DNA of 64,000 nucleotides from JBDHAC01 sp039588215 (GTDB lineage: Bacteria; Gemmatimonadota; Gemmatimonadetes; Palauibacterales; Palauibacteraceae), in contig JBDHAD010000015.1 of assembly GCA_039588215.1 (NCBI GenBank), positions 18,921-82,920 of the forward strand, written 5' to 3'. Shown here one piece after another: positions 53,644-63,047 of the stretch (within the stretch, counting starts at the first letter, position 1; each line of letters begins with the position of its first letter). A model generated the notes under the pieces. It did not search any database. It worked only from the letters and a program-made list of their open reading frames with translations, and was not told the origin of the DNA. The position numbers and the translations under genes are program-made.

Positions 53644-53853
53644 CTAACCTTCACCGTTCTTACCCGTGCAGCAGTTCTTGAGATGGTCGGCCATGTCCGG
53701 CTTCACGAGCCGCAAGATCAGGTATCCGATCAACACGAAGAACAGGATCTTGAGCGCGACCATCACGAGCGGGAACAGGAGTCCGAACACGATCCCGCTC
53801 ACCGCCATGCCCACGAAACCCACCGTCAATAGGACGAAAAGCGATCTCAGCAT
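53644..53853 (-). CDS. Small two-helix membrane protein
   Basis: 69 aa with two hydrophobic stretches (about residues 4-24 and 26-48) and a short polar C-terminus ending KNCCTGKNGEG, which contains a Cys-Cys pair. AGGGAGGC precedes the ATG by a normal distance. It is divergent from groES and near the groE promoter region, but nothing links it to chaperonins. Function unknown. Confidence 0.6.
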   Translation of the reverse strand: MLRSLFVLLTVGFVGMAVSGIVFGLLFPLVMVALKILFFVLIGYLILRLVKPDMADHLKNCCTGKNGEG

Positions 53854-53985
53854 CTAAGCCTCCCTGAGACTCAAAGGCCGTGGCCGAGTCAAGCCACCCG
53901 CCGTCAATGCTTGCATACGCGACTGCAATCGCCAGGGTTTCACGATTTGTCAGGCGCCGCCTCCAGGCGCGTCGAGGCGGCCCCC

Positions 53986-54014
53986 TTGATCTAGCCGTCC
54001 AAGCACGTCATATT
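53986..54014 (+). promoter_or_regulatory. Predicted vegetative promoter of groESL
   Basis: TTGATC (53986-53991), 17 nt, CATATT (54009-54014). The CIRCE operator begins 8 nt downstream, where transcription would start. TTGATC also appears as the -35 element of the pyr promoter. Confidence 0.5.
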
Positions 54015-54022
54015 AGGGGTGC

Positions 54023-54049
54023 TTAGCACTCATCGTTCAAGAGTGCTAA
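54023..54049 (+). promoter_or_regulatory. CIRCE operator (HrcA binding site)
   Basis: Perfect match to the consensus TTAGCACTC-N9-GAGTGCTAA, with 9-nt spacer ATCGTTCAA. It lies 84 nt before groES and overlaps the expected transcription start, so HrcA would repress groESL until heat or misfolded protein relieves it. hrcA is not in the window. Confidence 0.95.
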
Positions 54050-54133
54050 CAGCAAGTGGACACGAAGTGAGAGAGTATCCAGCCTGCCAGCCGGTAGGTG
54101 AGACCCTGACACAACTCAAGGAGGGACGCGGAG

Positions 54134-54445
54134 ATGGCTACCGCTTCGAAAACGAAGGTGAACGTTCAGCCCATGGCGGACCGGGTCGTCATAGAGGCCC
54201 TGGAGGAGACCGAGGAGATGCGGGGCGGACTCTACATCCCCGATACGGCCAAGGAGAAGCCGCAGCAGGGCAAGATCGTGGCGGTCGGGCCCGGAAGGCT
54301 GAACGATGACGGCGATCGGATTCCGATGGAAGTGAAGGAAGGAGACCGCGTCCTGTATGGGAAGTACGCGGGTACCGAGGTAACGGTGGACGGACAGGAG
54401 CTCCTGATCATCAAGGAGAGCGACGTTCTCGCGATCCTCAAGTGA
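54134..54445 (+). CDS. groES: Co-chaperonin GroES
   Basis: 103-aa lid of the GroEL chamber. Typical segments are VQPMADRVVIEALEETEEMRGGLYIPDTAKEKPQQGKIVAVGPG (mobile loop around residues 28-42) and the C-terminal VLYGKYAGTEV and ESDVLAIL. An N-terminal extension of about 8 residues (MATASKTK) is present. It is the first gene after the CIRCE operator, and groEL follows after 105 nt. Confidence 0.97.
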   Translation: MATASKTKVNVQPMADRVVIEALEETEEMRGGLYIPDTAKEKPQQGKIVAVGPGRLNDDGDRIPMEVKEGDRVLYGKYAGTEVTVDGQELLIIKESDVLAILK

Positions 54446-54476
54446 GGATAATAAGGCTAGAGTTGATATAAGCTCC

Positions 54477-54501
54477 TTTAACTCGTTGTACACGAGTTAA
54501 A
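54477..54501. promoter_or_regulatory. AT-rich inverted repeat between groES and groEL
   Basis: TTTAACTCG (54477-54485) pairs with CGAGTTAAA (54493-54501); a T-A pair extends it to 10 bp around loop TGTAC. The spacer is strikingly AT-rich for this genome. A second small palindrome CGCGA-TAT-TCGCG follows at 54520-54532. Candidates are an operator or an mRNA processing/stability element that sets the GroES:GroEL ratio. Confidence 0.45.
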
Positions 54502-54550
54502 TAGGACAGCATAGAAAGACGCGATATTCGCGCATCTAAGGGAGAAGACG

Positions 54551-56084
54551 ATGGCAAAGGATCTGGAATTCGATACCGCCGCGCGGCAGCGCCTCAAGAT
54601 GGGGGTCGACAAGCTGACGAGGGCGGTCAAGGTCACGCTCGGCCCGAAGGGCCGGAACGTGGTGCTCGAGAAGAAATTCGGGAGCCCCACGATCACGAAG
54701 GACGGGGTGACCGTCGCGAAGGAGGTCGAGCTCGAGGATCCGGTGGAGGACCTCGGAGCCAAGATGGTCAAGGAAGTGGCGACCAAGACGTCCGACGCCG
54801 CCGGTGACGGGACCACGACCGCGACCGTCCTCGCGCAGTCGATCTTTCAGGAGGGGCTGAAGAGCGTGACGGCGGGCGTGAACCCGATGGCGCTCAAGCG
54901 CGGCATCGAGCAGGCAGTCGAGTCGGTGGTTGGCCAACTGGCGGACATCTCGGTCGAGACCACGGGCAAGAAGGAGATCGCCCAGGTGGCGGCCATCTCC
55001 GCGAACAACGACATGGAGATCGGCGACCTGATCGCCGACGCGATGGAGAAGGTCGGGAAGGACGGCGTGATCACGGTCGAAGAGGCCAAGGGTCTGGAGA
55101 CCGAGCTCGAGACGGTCGACGGGATGCAGTTCGACCGCGGCTATCTATCTCCGTACTTCGTCACGGATCCGGACAAGATGGAGGCGGTCCTCGACGAGCC
55201 CGTCATGCTGATCCATGACAAGAAGATCTCGGCCATGAAGGACCTCCTGCCGGTTTTGGAGAAGGTCGCCCAGTTGGGCAAGCCTCTCCTGATCATCTCC
55301 GAGGACGTCGAGGGCGAGGCGCTCGCGACGCTGGTCGTGAACAAGCTCCGGGGCACGATCAAGGTTTGCGCGGTGAAGGCGCCAGGCTTCGGCGATCGCC
55401 GCAAGCAGATGCTCCAGGACGTCGCGATCCTGACCGGCGGCCAGGTGATCTCCGAGGAGCTGGGCCAGCATCAAGGGCCGGATCAACGAGATCAAGGTCG
55501 CGATCGACAAATCGACTTCCGATTACGACAGCGAGAAGCTCCAGGAGCGGCTCGCGAAGCTGGCCGGCGGTGTCGCCGTGATCAACGTGGGCGCGGCCAC
55601 CGAGACCGAGATGAAGGAGAAGAAGGCGCGCGTCGAGGACGCACTGCACGCGACGCGGGCGGCGGTCGAGGAAGGGATCGTGCCCGGTGGCGGCGTTGCC
55701 CTCCTGTGGTGCCAAACCGCGCTGGCGGATCTCAAGAGCAAGGACCCGGACGAGCTGATCGGGATCCAGATCGTGCGACGCGCGCTCGAGGAGCCGATCC
55801 GGCAGATTGCGCAGAACGCGGGTGCCGAGGGATCGATCGTGGTCGAAAAGGTCCGTGTGAACGGGGATCTGAATTTCGGCTACAACGCCGCGACCAATAA
55901 GTACGAAAACCTGGTCAAAGCCGGCGTGATCGATCCGACCAAGGTCACACGCACGGCGCTCCAGAACGCCGCTTCGATCGCCGGCCTGCTCCTCACCACC
56001 GAGGCGGTGGTCGTCGAGAGGCCCGAGGACGAGAAGGCCATGCCGATGCCCGGTGGCGGCGGCGGCATGGGCGGCATGTACTAG
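54551..56084 (+). pseudogene. groEL: Chaperonin GroEL, disrupted by a frameshifting internal deletion
   Basis: The N-terminal frame (54551 on) is a normal GroEL up to GGQVISEELG at 55465. The next GroEL sequence, ASIKGRINEIKVAIDKSTSDYD, continues from 55464 in another frame to 56084. Aligning with GroEL, 33 residues (ELEKATL...GAGDK region of the apical domain) are missing: 101 nt lost. Adding 101 to the 1534 nt gives 1635 nt, 544 codons plus stop, the normal GroEL size. VEEGIVPGGGVALL and the Gly/Met C-terminus (GGGGGMGGMY) are intact. The junction shares GGCC. It is either an assembly error or a real lesion with a second groEL elsewhere. Confidence 0.85.
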
Positions 56085-56123
56085 ACTGCCCTCGCACCGG
56101 GGCAGATGCCCCTGCAATGGGAA

Positions 56124-56154
56124 GCCAAGGCCCGGCCAAGCGCCGGGCCTTGGC
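56124..56154 (+). terminator. Hairpin terminator of groESL
   Basis: 13-bp perfect stem (56124-56136 with 56142-56154), 5-nt loop CAAGC, 40 nt after the groEL stop. No T-run follows. Confidence 0.6.
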
Positions 56155-56323
56155 ACATCTACCCCGGGTCGGCGAGATTCCCAGCGCTTGTGTTGGAGCC
56201 ACGAATACCGGGGAAGGGACGCGGATCACCGCAGGCTCGTACCCGGGAGCCGGGCGAGAGGCGGGCAGCGCTACCGTCACGTAGCGAATGGTCCGGGCGT
56301 TCTTTGACGGCAGGGAGTAGCGA

Positions 56324-58228
56324 ATGCCGGAGCACATAACCAGTACTCACAAGCCGACCGCGCGGCGCTGGCTGGGCTTCATGGCTCTGCTGGGTCTGGG
56401 CTGTGATGGTGGTACAGGGCTCGACTCGTCCTCCTGTGTGAACCGCTCCCTCGACCCGGCCGTCGGGATCCGGCTCGGCGTCCGTCTCCCGAGTCGGGCT
56501 TCGTTGGATCTTGGCGAGACGTGCGTGCTGCGTGGTTCCGACGCACGATCGCTGGACCTCGCCTCCGCCAGTGAGGCGCGGGAGTACCGGCTGGTCGTGC
56601 AGAGCGCGAGCGAAGTCCCCGGGGCCGTGTCGTCCATGCGCCTCGCGATCCTCGGGCCGGACGCCGCCGGGCAGGCCACGGTCGTGCCTCCCGTGTCTCA
56701 AACGAGAGCCCCGGGCGTCGTTGAGCTGGGCGCCGAGGTGGCCTCTCGCCTCGAGCTCGAGTTTCGAGCGAGCGCACGACGGGAGCTACGCCGAGTGGGC
56801 GCACGCGTGTATCGACCCAAGGGCCCGTGGGAGGGGCGGCCCGGCCCCGCGGATCCAGGGCTGGCCCGCTCCCGCTCGGTTCCTCCGACCGTGGGTCAGC
56901 TCGTCACGTTTCGGAACAGCGTCTCTCCGGACCTCGATGTGGAGTGTGATCGGGACGAGCCGACGCCGGCCAGGGTGCGAGCGGTCGGACAGCGGTTCGC
57001 GATCGCGGAGGACCTGGCACTTGGCGGATTCGTGGACGACGCGGCGTACACCTCGTTGCTCCAGGAGCTCGACGACATCGTCTTCCCGGTGGACAGCGCG
57101 TACTTCGGCCCGCCTGCGGATCTGGATGGCAACGAGCGAGTCTGGGTGTTCTTCACCGGGATCGTGAATCGGGTCACGCCGCCGGGCTCCAGCACATTCG
57201 TCGCGGGCTTCTTCAACCCCAGCGATCTGGCGGATCAAGCGGACTGTGCCGCGAGCAACCAGGGAGAGGTGCTCTATCTGCTCGCCGCCGATCCGGGTGG
57301 GGCGTTCTCGGACCCGGTCACCCCCGCGTTCGCGATGAGCAACGCACGCGGTACTACGGCGCACGAGTTCCAGCACCTGCTCGCCGCCGAGCAACGAGTC
57401 GTGCTGAACGATGGGACCCTGTTCGTGGATCTGGAGGAGGCCTGGTTGAGCGAAGGGCTGGCCCACACGGCGGAGACCGTGGCCGGCCTCCGGTTCCAGG
57501 GGCTGTCCACACGCGCCAATCTGTCATTCCCGACGCTCGCGGGAGCTACCTCGGCCTTCAATGCCTACCACCTCGCCAACTTCCGGCGGCTGGGCGAGTA
57601 CCTTGCCGATCCGACCGGGACGCTCGCGCTGGGGAATCCGACCGGGGATGACCCCGGCGGGCTCCCGTCGCTCAGGATGCGGGGGTTCGGTTGGCTGTTC
57701 CTGCGTTGGTTGGCGGATCACTTCGGGCCCGAGTCGCCGGCCGGCATCGTGCCTGGCAGTGGAGAAGAGGCGCTATTCCGTGAGCTGACCGAAGGTGGCC
57801 CGGAGCTCCTGACCGGGACCGCGAACGTGGAGCGCGCGGTGCAGATGCTGGCTGGTCCGACCCAATGGGGGGACCTGTTTGGCGAATATGCCGTGGCGCC
57901 GGTCGCCGACGACGATGTCCCGCGCCAGGTACCCCAGAGATTGCAGGTGCCGAGCTTCGATTTGCGAGACATCTTTGGCGGGTTGCACGAAGCTCTCCCG
58001 AACGTGTCGCCATTCAGCGTCGAATACCCTCTCGCGGTGAGCACGGAAACGCTGGCGCAGTCAACCAATAGAGCATTCGACTTCGACCTCGGAGCTTCAA
58101 CCGCCACGTACCTCATCCTGCGCAGTAATGGCCCGCATCCCGCAGTATCCATCCAGCTGACCACGCCTACGGGGGCGGAAGTGCCGTTATCGGCCCGTCC
58201 GCAGCTCACGGTGGTGCGGACACGGTGA
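56324..58228 (+). CDS. M30-like metalloprotease lipoprotein, copy 1
   Basis: 634 aa. A lipobox LLGLGC (Cys about residue 27) suggests an outer-membrane lipoprotein. Residues about 65-190 form a beta-rich N-terminal domain (SEAREYRLVVQSASEVPG). The catalytic part has VFPVDSAYFGPPADLDGNERVWVFFT, then H347-E-F-Q-H351-LL and the downstream WLSEGLAHTAE (E377), the hyicolysin/M30 arrangement. The C-terminus is beta-rich. It is the first of two tandem paralogues. It begins 240 nt after groEL, beyond a terminator, and is probably a separate unit. Confidence 0.75.
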   Translation: MPEHITSTHKPTARRWLGFMALLGLGCDGGTGLDSSSCVNRSLDPAVGIRLGVRLPSRASLDLGETCVLRGSDARSLDLASASEAREYRLVVQSASEVPGAVSSMRLAILGPDAAGQATVVPPVSQTRAPGVVELGAEVASRLELEFRASARRELRRVGARVYRPKGPWEGRPGPADPGLARSRSVPPTVGQLVTFRNSVSPDLDVECDRDEPTPARVRAVGQRFAIAEDLALGGFVDDAAYTSLLQELDDIVFPVDSAYFGPPADLDGNERVWVFFTGIVNRVTPPGSSTFVAGFFNPSDLADQADCAASNQGEVLYLLAADPGGAFSDPVTPAFAMSNARGTTAHEFQHLLAAEQRVVLNDGTLFVDLEEAWLSEGLAHTAETVAGLRFQGLSTRANLSFPTLAGATSAFNAYHLANFRRLGEYLADPTGTLALGNPTGDDPGGLPSLRMRGFGWLFLRWLADHFGPESPAGIVPGSGEEALFRELTEGGPELLTGTANVERAVQMLAGPTQWGDLFGEYAVAPVADDDVPRQVPQRLQVPSFDLRDIFGGLHEALPNVSPFSVEYPLAVSTETLAQSTNRAFDFDLGASTATYLILRSNGPHPAVSIQLTTPTGAEVPLSARPQLTVVRTR

Positions 58229-58293
58229 CCAGCCTGTGACGGCCTCAGTCATGCCAATGTGATGGGGGAACAGAGAGGGCTGGTCTGCGTTAT

Positions 58294-60249
58294 ATGGGTT
58301 GTCAGGAACGGGATCGGGCGAGGGAAACGGTGGGCGCAAAAGAGCAGAGGTGTCAAACGTTGACGAAATCGATCGAGCATCGGAAGCGTGGGCGGGACCC
58401 ACGCGCGGCTTGGTTGGGGGTTCTGTTTGTGGTGGGTGCCGCCGCATGCGGCGGTGACGGGACGACGCCGCCGCCGCCTCCTCCACCGCCTCCTCCGGGA
58501 CCACCGCCACCCGCGATCACGTTGAACATGGCGCAGGGTGAGCTCGTGACCCTGAGCGACGCGGCAGAGGTGCGCGCGTTCAAGCTGAGTGGTGCATCCG
58601 AGGCTCGGGAGTACGAGGTCATCGTACACAGCGCGAGCACGGTCCCGGGGTCGTCGAGCCCGGTATCACTGAGCGTGCAGGCCGAGGGTGCATCGGGGAA
58701 CATCGTGGGGGCGAACGTCCCGCCGATCCGGCGTAGTGCGGCGTCCCGCGCTCTCGAACGGCAGGAGCAGGCGCTGCTCACCGAGCGACGTCTGAAGGAC
58801 CGCATGCGCAGCGAGCTCCAGCGAGTGGGGGCACGCCCGTACAGGGGGCGGGCCGGCACCGGAGGTCCGCGTCTCTCGCTCGCGGGCGCGGTGCCGCCGA
58901 GCATCGGGCAGAGGCTGACCCTGTCTATGGCAGTGCAGCAGGACCTGACCGTGGACTGTAACAGCAACAACACGATCACGGCCGAGGTCAAGCTCGTCGG
59001 CCAGAATTTCGCCCTACTGGAAGATGTACGTGTCGCGGGGAACTACTCGGCGGCCGACTACCAGGAGCTCAACCAGGCGCTCGACGCCGTGGTCTTCCCG
59101 CTGGACGTCCAGTACTTCGGCAATCCCTCGGACATCGATGCGAACCAGCGCGTGATCGTCCTGTTCACCGCCTCGGTGAACGAGCTGACCGAACCAGGGA
59201 GCGGGTCGTTCGTCGCCGGGTTCTTCTTCTCGGGCGATGTCGCCGACGCGGCCACGTGCCCGGCCGGCAACCAGGCCGAGCTACTCTACCTGCAAGCCCC
59301 CGATCCGTCCGGTCAGTTCGGCGACCCTGTGGACGTCGAATTCGCCAAGCGCGTCGCCAAGGGGACGGTGTCGCATGAATTCCTCCACCTCCTGAACACG
59401 GTACAGCGCACGGTCGTCGGGAACGGTGATTTCTCGGACCTTGACGATTCCTGGTCGGACGAAGGCCTCGCGCACATCGCCGAGGAGATCAGCGGGCTCG
59501 CGCTGGCCAATCTCGCGCTCCGAACGAACCTGGACTTCGACGGAATCGTCCCCAACCAGGCCGCGCTGGACGCCTTCAACGCGTATCACCTGTTCAACTT
59601 CTCGCGCTTCGGCGACTTCTTGAACAACCCGAGCGGGACGCTGGCCTTGGGGGAGTCGGGGGGTGGCGATCCAGGCGGAACGCAATCGCTCGAGATGCGC
59701 GGCTTCGCGTGGGGCTTCTTGCGCTGGTTGGCGGATCAATATGGCCCGACCACACCCGCCGGAATACTCCCCGGGAGCGCGGAATACCTAATGTTCCAGG
59801 AGTTGTCGAGTGGCGGCCCGAATTACCTGCGGGGGACCTCGAACGTGGTCCGTGCGGTCCAGGTCGTATCTGGTCAGTCGAGGAGCTGGGAGCAGTTGAT
59901 CGGGGAGTACCTCTCGGCGGTGGTCGCGGACGACAACGGAAGCGGACTCGATCCGAGCTCCCAGTTCGCGACCTGGAACATGCGGGCGATGTTCGGCGGG
60001 CTCCATCTGAGCAACCTGGGCGGCAATCCACCCTTCGATAAGCCGTATCCCCTGACGCCGACGATGGTCACCCTGAACCCGACTACGAACACCTCGTCCA
60101 ACTTCACCCTGCACTCGTCGACGGGTCGCTACTTCACGCTGGAGAGCGGTTCCAGCACGCCGGACGTGGTTCTCGAGGTCACGACCCAGTCGGGAGCCGA
60201 GGTGCCGGGGTCCGTCCGCGCGCAGGTCACGATCCTGCGAGTCCGGTGA
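58294..60249 (+). CDS. M30-like metalloprotease lipoprotein, copy 2
   Basis: 651 aa from the first ATG; GTG 58330 or TTG 58360 (AGAGG 9 nt upstream) would give a better lipoprotein signal. The signal segment AWLGVLFVVGAAAC is followed at once by a run of ten prolines, then GPPPP. Domain order matches copy 1: SEAREYEVIVHSASTVPG, VFPLDVQYFGNPSDIDANQRVIVLFT, H361-E-F-L-H365-LL, and WSDEGLAHIAEE (E390). The two proteins are clearly homologous over their whole length. It lies 65 nt after copy 1; the small lipoprotein gene follows 4 nt later. Confidence 0.75.
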   Translation: MGCQERDRARETVGAKEQRCQTLTKSIEHRKRGRDPRAAWLGVLFVVGAAACGGDGTTPPPPPPPPPPGPPPPAITLNMAQGELVTLSDAAEVRAFKLSGASEAREYEVIVHSASTVPGSSSPVSLSVQAEGASGNIVGANVPPIRRSAASRALERQEQALLTERRLKDRMRSELQRVGARPYRGRAGTGGPRLSLAGAVPPSIGQRLTLSMAVQQDLTVDCNSNNTITAEVKLVGQNFALLEDVRVAGNYSAADYQELNQALDAVVFPLDVQYFGNPSDIDANQRVIVLFTASVNELTEPGSGSFVAGFFFSGDVADAATCPAGNQAELLYLQAPDPSGQFGDPVDVEFAKRVAKGTVSHEFLHLLNTVQRTVVGNGDFSDLDDSWSDEGLAHIAEEISGLALANLALRTNLDFDGIVPNQAALDAFNAYHLFNFSRFGDFLNNPSGTLALGESGGGDPGGTQSLEMRGFAWGFLRWLADQYGPTTPAGILPGSAEYLMFQELSSGGPNYLRGTSNVVRAVQVVSGQSRSWEQLIGEYLSAVVADDNGSGLDPSSQFATWNMRAMFGGLHLSNLGGNPPFDKPYPLTPTMVTLNPTTNTSSNFTLHSSTGRYFTLESGSSTPDVVLEVTTQSGAEVPGSVRAQVTILRVR

Positions 60250-60253
60250 TCGG

Positions 60254-60808
60254 GTGATCCCCGCCGAACGGCGAACGGGTGCGCCCACGCAGGCACGACT
60301 TCTTCTCCCGCTGGGTCTTCTGCTCGGAACCGTGGCCTGCACGAGCGAGGCCCGAGTGAACGGCCACATCGGCGAGATCGGACCGGAGGCGATCGACGGG
60401 GTCGTGCGGCGTGTGGGAAACGAGCCGTTCACCCGCACGATCGTGGATGGGGAAGAGGGCGTGGTCATCTCAGGCCCCTACGAGCCCGAAGTGCGACGGC
60501 TGGTAGGCGTGCGGATACGCATCACGGGGCGGCTGTCGAGGGAGACCGAATTCCCGGGCCCCACGCTCGAAGCGACGTCGTACGAGATCGTATCCGTGGA
60601 TGGGGAGCGTCCGTTGCTCGGCACCCTGACCCGAGACGAGGACGGTTTCTACCTGAAGATGCGGGGCGGAAAGCTCGCGCGCTTGAAGTCTGTCTCGGAG
60701 GCGCTGGCCCAAAGTACCGGCGGCCTCATCTGGGTCATCCTCGATGCGAACGATGGTGTCGCGCGCTACGGAATCCTGCGAGATCCGCCGGCATCGGGAG
60801 GCACTTGA
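60254..60808 (+). CDS. Small lipoprotein of unknown function
   Basis: 184 aa. A signal with lipobox GTVAC (Cys about residue 29) is followed by a compact beta-rich domain of about 150 residues (VVISGPYEPEVRRLVGVRIRITGRL). No recognised motif. It starts at GTG 60254, 4 nt after the second M30-like protease, so co-expression is likely; a role as processing partner or substrate is only a guess. Confidence 0.6.
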   Translation: MIPAERRTGAPTQARLLLPLGLLLGTVACTSEARVNGHIGEIGPEAIDGVVRRVGNEPFTRTIVDGEEGVVISGPYEPEVRRLVGVRIRITGRLSRETEFPGPTLEATSYEIVSVDGERPLLGTLTRDEDGFYLKMRGGKLARLKSVSEALAQSTGGLIWVILDANDGVARYGILRDPPASGGT

Positions 60809-60914
60809 GCGCCGCTGGAGCCGCCGAGCGATCTACCTAGGCAGGCCCGCGATGATCCGCTAGCTTTTCTTACCTACTGCGACATTCTTCCATCGATCAT
60901 CGACGGGTAGGCCG

Positions 60915-62867
60915 ATGAACGACCATTCTGAGATCTCGGTACGGCTACCGGACGGCTCTCCTGCGACCCTGTCGGAGGGTGCTACCGGGGCGGACCTGGC
61001 CGCCTCCATAGGATCAGGGCTCGCCCGCGCAGCCGTGGCGGCCCGGGTAGACGATGAGCTGGTCGATCTCGGTCGACCGCTCCCCGACGGCGCGCAGGTG
61101 TCGATCGTCACCAGAAGCGACGACGACCCGGACGCGCTCTATGTGCTGCGGCACTCCGCCGCCCACACGCTCGCCACCGCCGTGCGCGAGCTTCACCCGA
61201 GTGCGGGGATCGGATTCGGTCCACCGATCGAGGAGGGCTTCTACTACGACTTCGCAGTCCCGGAGCCCTTTACGCCCGAGGACTTGGCGGAGATCGAGCG
61301 CCTCATGAAGAAGGTCGTCAAGGCCGGGCACGCGTTCGAGCGACGAGAAGTATCGCGCGACGAAGCGCAGGAGCTGTTCTCGGACGACCCGCTGAAGCTG
61401 GAACGGCTCGCCGAGATTCCCGAGGGCGAGACGATCTCTGTTTACCGCGACGGTCCGTTCCTCGATCTGTGTCGCGGACCGCACGCCCCGAGCACCGGAG
61501 AGGTGAAGAACTTCAAGCTCCTGCACGCGGCCGGCGCCTACTGGCGTGGTGACGAGTCGCGGCAGATGCTACAACGGATCTATGGGACTGCGTTCTACAC
61601 GAAGGACGCGCTGGATGAGCACCTTCACCGCCTCGAGGAGGCGAAGAAGCGCGATCACCGCAAGCTGGGCCAGGAGCTCGACCTGTTCAGCATCCAGGAG
61701 GACATCGGTCCCGGGCTCGTATGCTGGCACCCGAAGGGGGCCCGCGTTCAGTTCACGCTGCGGCGGTGGATCGAGGACCTGCTCGACGCGCGTGGCTATG
61801 AGTTCGTGTTTACGCCACACGTGAGCAGCGAGGCGTTGTTCGAGCGCTCGGGCCACCTCGGGGCGTACGCCGAGAACATGTACCCGGTCATGCAGGGCGA
61901 CGGTGAGAAGGAAGCGTATCGTGTGAAGCCCATGAACTGCCCGGGTCATACGGTCATCTACGCCGCCCGTCAGAGGAGTTACAGAGACCTCCCGCTTCGG
62001 TTGTCGGAAATCGGCAACGTCTACCGCTACGAGCGATCCGGAACGCTACACGGACTGTTGCGCGTCCGGATGCTGACCATGGACGACGGACACATCTTCT
62101 GCACACCCGATCAGGTCGAGGACGAGATCTTCACCTGTCTCGATCTCGTGGAAGAGGTGATGACCGCGCTCGGGTTATCGTACCGGTTCGATCTCGCGAC
62201 GCGTCCCGATGACCCCGAGAAACGCATTGGCTCCGACGAAGTGTGGGACCGGGCCGAAGCCGCGCTCCGTCAGGCGTTGGATCGTGTCGGGGTCGAGTAC
62301 GGTGTCGATGAGGGAGGTGGCGCCTTCTACGGTCCGAAGATCGACATCAAGTTCGATGACGCGATCGGCCGTGAGTGGCAGGGGGCGACGATCCAGCTCG
62401 ATTTCAATCTTCCCGAGCGGTTCGAGCTCGAATACATCGGGGCGGACAACCAGCCGCACCGCCCGGTCATGATCCACCGGGCCATCTTCGGCACGTTGGA
62501 GCGGTTCACCGGCGTGCTGATCGAGCACTTCGCGGGCGCGTTTCCGGTGTGGCTTGCCCCCGAGCAGGTCCGGGCGCTCCCGATCACCGATGATCAGACG
62601 GCACCGGCGACCGAAATCGTCGAGCGACTACGCGCAGCCGGCTTGCGGGCCGAGCTCGACGCGAGGTCGGACACGCTCGGCTACCGGATCCGGGATGGAG
62701 AATTGCACAAGGTGCCGTACTTGCTCGTGGTCGGTGCGCGCGAGGTCGAATCGGGAACCGTGGCGGTGCGCGCGCGCGGGGCTGATGAGAAACAGGTCGA
62801 CATGTCCCTGGATGGGTTCGTGGAGAGGGTGACCGGAGAGGTCGCGGAGAAGGCGCTCGCTCCATGA
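60915..62867 (+). CDS. thrS: Threonyl-tRNA synthetase
   Basis: 650-aa class II synthetase that charges and edits tRNA-Thr. Domains in order: TGS (residues 1-65), the editing domain with HSAAHTLATAVRELHP (about 77-92), and the catalytic core with zinc-site MNCPGHTVIY (about 338-347), RYERSGTLHGLLRVR (motif 2) and GTLERFTGVLIEHFAGAFPVWLAPEQV (motif 3). A C-terminal anticodon-binding domain ends the protein. It lies immediately upstream of the infC operon, as is common. Confidence 0.97.
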   Translation: MNDHSEISVRLPDGSPATLSEGATGADLAASIGSGLARAAVAARVDDELVDLGRPLPDGAQVSIVTRSDDDPDALYVLRHSAAHTLATAVRELHPSAGIGFGPPIEEGFYYDFAVPEPFTPEDLAEIERLMKKVVKAGHAFERREVSRDEAQELFSDDPLKLERLAEIPEGETISVYRDGPFLDLCRGPHAPSTGEVKNFKLLHAAGAYWRGDESRQMLQRIYGTAFYTKDALDEHLHRLEEAKKRDHRKLGQELDLFSIQEDIGPGLVCWHPKGARVQFTLRRWIEDLLDARGYEFVFTPHVSSEALFERSGHLGAYAENMYPVMQGDGEKEAYRVKPMNCPGHTVIYAARQRSYRDLPLRLSEIGNVYRYERSGTLHGLLRVRMLTMDDGHIFCTPDQVEDEIFTCLDLVEEVMTALGLSYRFDLATRPDDPEKRIGSDEVWDRAEAALRQALDRVGVEYGVDEGGGAFYGPKIDIKFDDAIGREWQGATIQLDFNLPERFELEYIGADNQPHRPVMIHRAIFGTLERFTGVLIEHFAGAFPVWLAPEQVRALPITDDQTAPATEIVERLRAAGLRAELDARSDTLGYRIRDGELHKVPYLLVVGAREVESGTVAVRARGADEKQVDMSLDGFVERVTGEVAEKALAP

Positions 62868-62874
62868 CGGCTCG

Positions 62875-62903
62875 TTGACACCGCGGCGCACGACATCTAG
62901 TTT
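62875..62903 (+). promoter_or_regulatory. Predicted promoter of infC-rpmI-rplT
   Basis: A perfect -35 TTGACA (62875-62880), 17 nt, TAGTTT (62898-62903). It starts 8 nt after thrS and leaves a leader of about 190 nt before infC. Confidence 0.55.
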
Positions 62904-63047
62904 CGCGCCCAAATAGAGTCCAAAGCGGAGCCGCGAGCTCCCACCTCACGGCGCTTTCGCCGCCGGCCCAAGGGCGGGCGCGAAATGCTGCTGCCGGGTC
63001 AACACCAAAACGCGCTGGAAGCCCCCCCAGTAGGGCATGGAGCGCGT

